From assembly GCF_036884655.1 (NCBI RefSeq), contig NC_088340.1, positions 5,601,501 through 5,665,500 of the forward strand: a DNA stretch of 64,000 nucleotides, given 5' to 3'. The notes under the pieces are model-generated. The model had not been told where the DNA came from. It was given only the letters and a program-made list of their open reading frames with translations, and did not search any database. The first letter of the stretch is position 1, and every line of letters starts with the position of its first letter. The position numbers and the translations under genes were made by a program. Origin of the DNA: Musa acuminata AAA Group. Its lineage: Eukaryota; Streptophyta; Magnoliopsida; Zingiberales; Musaceae. Positions 61,925 to 64,000 of this stretch are shown piece by piece.

Positions 61925-62489
61925 ATGTCATCGGAAGCAAAGGTGAGTCCCAGTGATAGCAGTCAAGTTATCTCTCCCCTTCTATTTCTCTCACTAAATT
62001 TCCATACGCACATCTCATTTCTGCATGAAGAAAATTGTGGTGAAAGTGAACATCCATGATGAGGAGGACAAGAGTAAGGTGATAAGAGCCACTTCCAATC
62101 TTATAGGTAAAAACTCGCTCCATTCACTAAACCATCTTTGGCTCAATCTGTAGAGAGCTAAGAATTCTTTTGTACTACGAACAGGAATCGATACGATATC
62201 GGTGGACTTGAAGGACAAGAAGCTCACAGTCATCGGAAGAATCGACCCCGTGCGGTTGACGAGAAAGTTAAGGAAACACTATCACGCTGAGATCCTCTCG
62301 ATCCGCTCGGAGAAAGAAGAAGAGAAGAAGGAAGAGCCCGAGAAGAGTGAGGAGAAGGAGGAAGGAGCGGAGAAGAAGAATAAGGAGGCTGGTGCGGTCG
62401 CCAGTGCATGGAATGGTTACGATCCGCATGTGATACCGCACTACGTCCCGATCACCGAGGAGGACCCAAATGGCTGTGTGGTTATGTAG
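61925..62489 (+). CDS. Heavy-metal-associated isoprenylated plant protein (HIPP) copy 2, 3 exons, 132 aa
   Basis: Exons 61925-61942, 62031-62106 and 62185-62489 (TAG) join in frame to 132 residues. The protein has an HMA-like ferredoxin fold: KKIVVKVNIHDEEDKSKVIR (residues 6-25), then IDTISVDLKDKKLTVIG and a Glu/Lys-rich linker (about 80-105). It ends in CVVM, a CaaX box for prenylation and membrane attachment. The metal-binding Cys-x-x-Cys of classical HMA domains is absent (NIHDEED in its place), as in many HIPP-like monocot proteins, so metal binding is doubtful. The two introns are about 80 bases each. It sits in a cluster with a decayed copy upstream and another gene downstream. Confidence 0.88.
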
Positions 62490-63862
62490 TTCTTCGTGTA
62501 TTTGGTGAGGCGGCCACTGATGGCCTGAGGTGGCGCGAGTGTTCCGAGTGTTCCGAGGCCGAGAGGAGACGAACTCCGCATAGGACGTATTAGAAGACTC
62601 TTTTGAGTAATTTACATATGACACCTTTTTTTTCCTGAAGAAAAATAAAATATATTATCTATCGATACTTCAACAAGTCATCACATAATCGGCACAATTT
62701 GCGAGTAATATTCAACGATCATATAAAATTATTCTCGAGAATCAACTCCTCAAGATTTTCTATTGAAGCTTTTAGATATGTTAGCACACATAGGAGGAAT
62801 TTTTGTTGAGCTCGTTCTTGATGAAAAGAATAGAAGATAAGAACAATTATTGAAGAAGTTTTATTGAAGAAATAAAAATGCTTCAATACATTAACTTCCC
62901 TCAATAGAATCCTGATAAGGATACGACTTCGTGAGTAGGGCAAGAGTAGATCGTTGCTACTGTTGCGATTGTTGTTGTTGTGAGGGCATAGGCGTTCCCT
63001 TCGTTCTCCTTAAATTCGCCTTTCATTCTCCTTAAGTCCATCGACTTTTGGCAGATCAGCGAAGAATGTGGCTGCAGCGGCGTTGGTCACTGGCCGAAGA
63101 CAAGACCAACGCTGGCCGAAGACAAGGGCGAAACTTCGCTTTTCTCAACGACGAAACTTACACCAATCTAGTGACAAACTCTAACTCCAAAATCTTCAAT
63201 ATTTCAAGCAATCTTGTTCTACTTTTAACATGTATTAATTATAATTTCCACTAGCATAGGTTTTGGATCACTGAAATGGACAATTATAATTCTTGATTTG
63301 AAACCACATGAACTAATTTAAGCCCCTGTAACGAAGCATATTTTGAGACTACATTTTGTTGCACCAATTCCAGTTTTAGGATATTTAAAATGCTTACTAT
63401 CTTTATTCCATCATATCAACAAAATTTAAGATATTCTTATAAAACTATTTTGAAATATCTCCAACATTCATGCTCTAATTCGAAAGGGTGTATAAGAAAT
63501 AACAATGCATTGGATAAATATGACAAATTAAATGAAGGATTTTTTTTTTCTTTTTCGAATGATCGAGACAAGAAATTTCCTGCCAACTATAACATATCAT
63601 AGATTTTCTTAGTATGAACATATCTATATGTACCTGAATACATACATCTTATATACATTAGACAAAATATTCCTTAGAACTTGTACATGCATCTATGTGT
63701 ACCCATTAACGTGAAGACATCTCTTCCTTCACACTGCTACTGATACCACTATAAACCCAAACTCTCTGTTATCAGCTCGCTCACACCATTGTGCTCTCCC
63801 AAAGAGATCCACAGTCTTGCTTCGTCTTCAATCTCGCCACTCAACCTTGATCACCGCTGAAG
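62490..63862. other. Spacer between HIPP copies 2 and 3
   Basis: AT-rich DNA. 63.45-63.70 kb resembles 61.58-61.82 kb (copia C-terminal scrap and following sequence), so the spacer was partly copied with the gene. No other coding signal. Confidence 0.5.
63750..63756 (+). promoter_or_regulatory. TATA box of HIPP copy 3
   Basis: TATAAAC in the context ACCACTATAAACCC, 113 bases before the ATG at 63863, matching the core promoter of copy 1. Confidence 0.65.
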
Positions 63863-64000
63863 ATGTCATCGATACCCAAAGTGAGTTCCGATGCTAACAT
63901 TCAAGCTATAACAGCTGTGTCTCTGCTTGTGTTTCGCTCACTAAACTTGTACGTGCAGAAAGTGGTGGTGAAGTTGAACATCCTCGATGAGAAGGAGCAG
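63863..64000 (+). CDS. HIPP copy 3, cut by the right edge of the window
   Basis: Exon 1 is 63863-63880 (MSSIPK) with donor GTGAGT. Exon 2 starts at 63959 after GTGCAG and encodes KVVVKLNILDEKEQ to the end of the window. Structure and sequence match HIPP copy 2, and here the first intron has a good acceptor, unlike copy 1. The Cys-x-x-Cys position again reads as non-cysteine (NILDEKE). The rest lies outside. Confidence 0.85.
   Translation, partial: MSSIPKVSSDANIQAITAVSLLVFRSLNLYVQKVVVKLNILDEKEQ

Noticed and set aside
1..64000. CRISPR arrays, operons, rRNA or tRNA genes
   Set aside because: Direct repeats here are microsatellites or segmental duplications, genes are spliced and monocistronic, and no cloverleaf or rRNA sequence was recognised by eye.

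Overview
This window is nuclear DNA of a flowering plant. Genes are split by GT-AG introns, intergenic DNA is AT-rich, GC-rich first exons precede AT-rich introns, and Ty1/copia relics and CT/GA microsatellites occur throughout. The GC-rich 5' exons and the protein families suggest a monocot, possibly Musaceae (banana). That placement is inference; no species can be proved from the sequence alone.

Layout. (1) 1-2037, minus: first coding exon and long first intron of an annexin (D5-like) that runs off the left edge. (2) 4347-6328, minus: seven-exon type I inositol polyphosphate 5-phosphatase. (3) 10118-15316, plus: eight-exon NAA40/NatD-type N-alpha-acetyltransferase. (4) 16203-25651, plus: eleven-exon IAR1-type ZIP metal transporter whose introns carry local duplications and a mobile-element-like insert. 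(5) 27523-29122, minus: SECE2-type subunit of a plastid Sec translocon, with a non-coding first exon near 31.14-31.24 kb that faces the next gene. (6) 31.1-53.7 kb, plus: four tandem copies (A-D) of a four-exon aldo-keto reductase gene in units of about 6.36 kb. Units B-D begin with a duplicated piece of the SECE2 5' exon and promoter. Units A-C end with a decayed copia fragment. (7) 54.85-56.49 kb, minus: 3' end of a much better preserved copia element. (8) 56864-58300, minus: five-exon XRI1-like gene. (9) 61.09-64 kb, plus: cluster of three heavy-metal-associated isoprenylated plant proteins (HIPPs): a decayed copy, an intact copy, and one cut by the window end.

The most interesting part is the aldo-keto reductase array. 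It shows near-identical units, a chimeric last copy (array-type exons 1-3, diverged exon 4), a likely gene-conversion tract in copy A, and repeated carriage of a neighbouring gene's promoter exon. Second is the HIPP relic at 61.09 kb: both splice acceptors appear lost, yet one reading frame stays open through both former introns.

Exon limits were worked out by hand from reading-frame continuity, GT/AG sites and remembered family conservation. No alignment or database search was run. The single-copy genes look unrelated in function. The functional clusters are the AKR array (probable NADPH-dependent carbonyl reduction) and the HIPP cluster (HMA-fold proteins).
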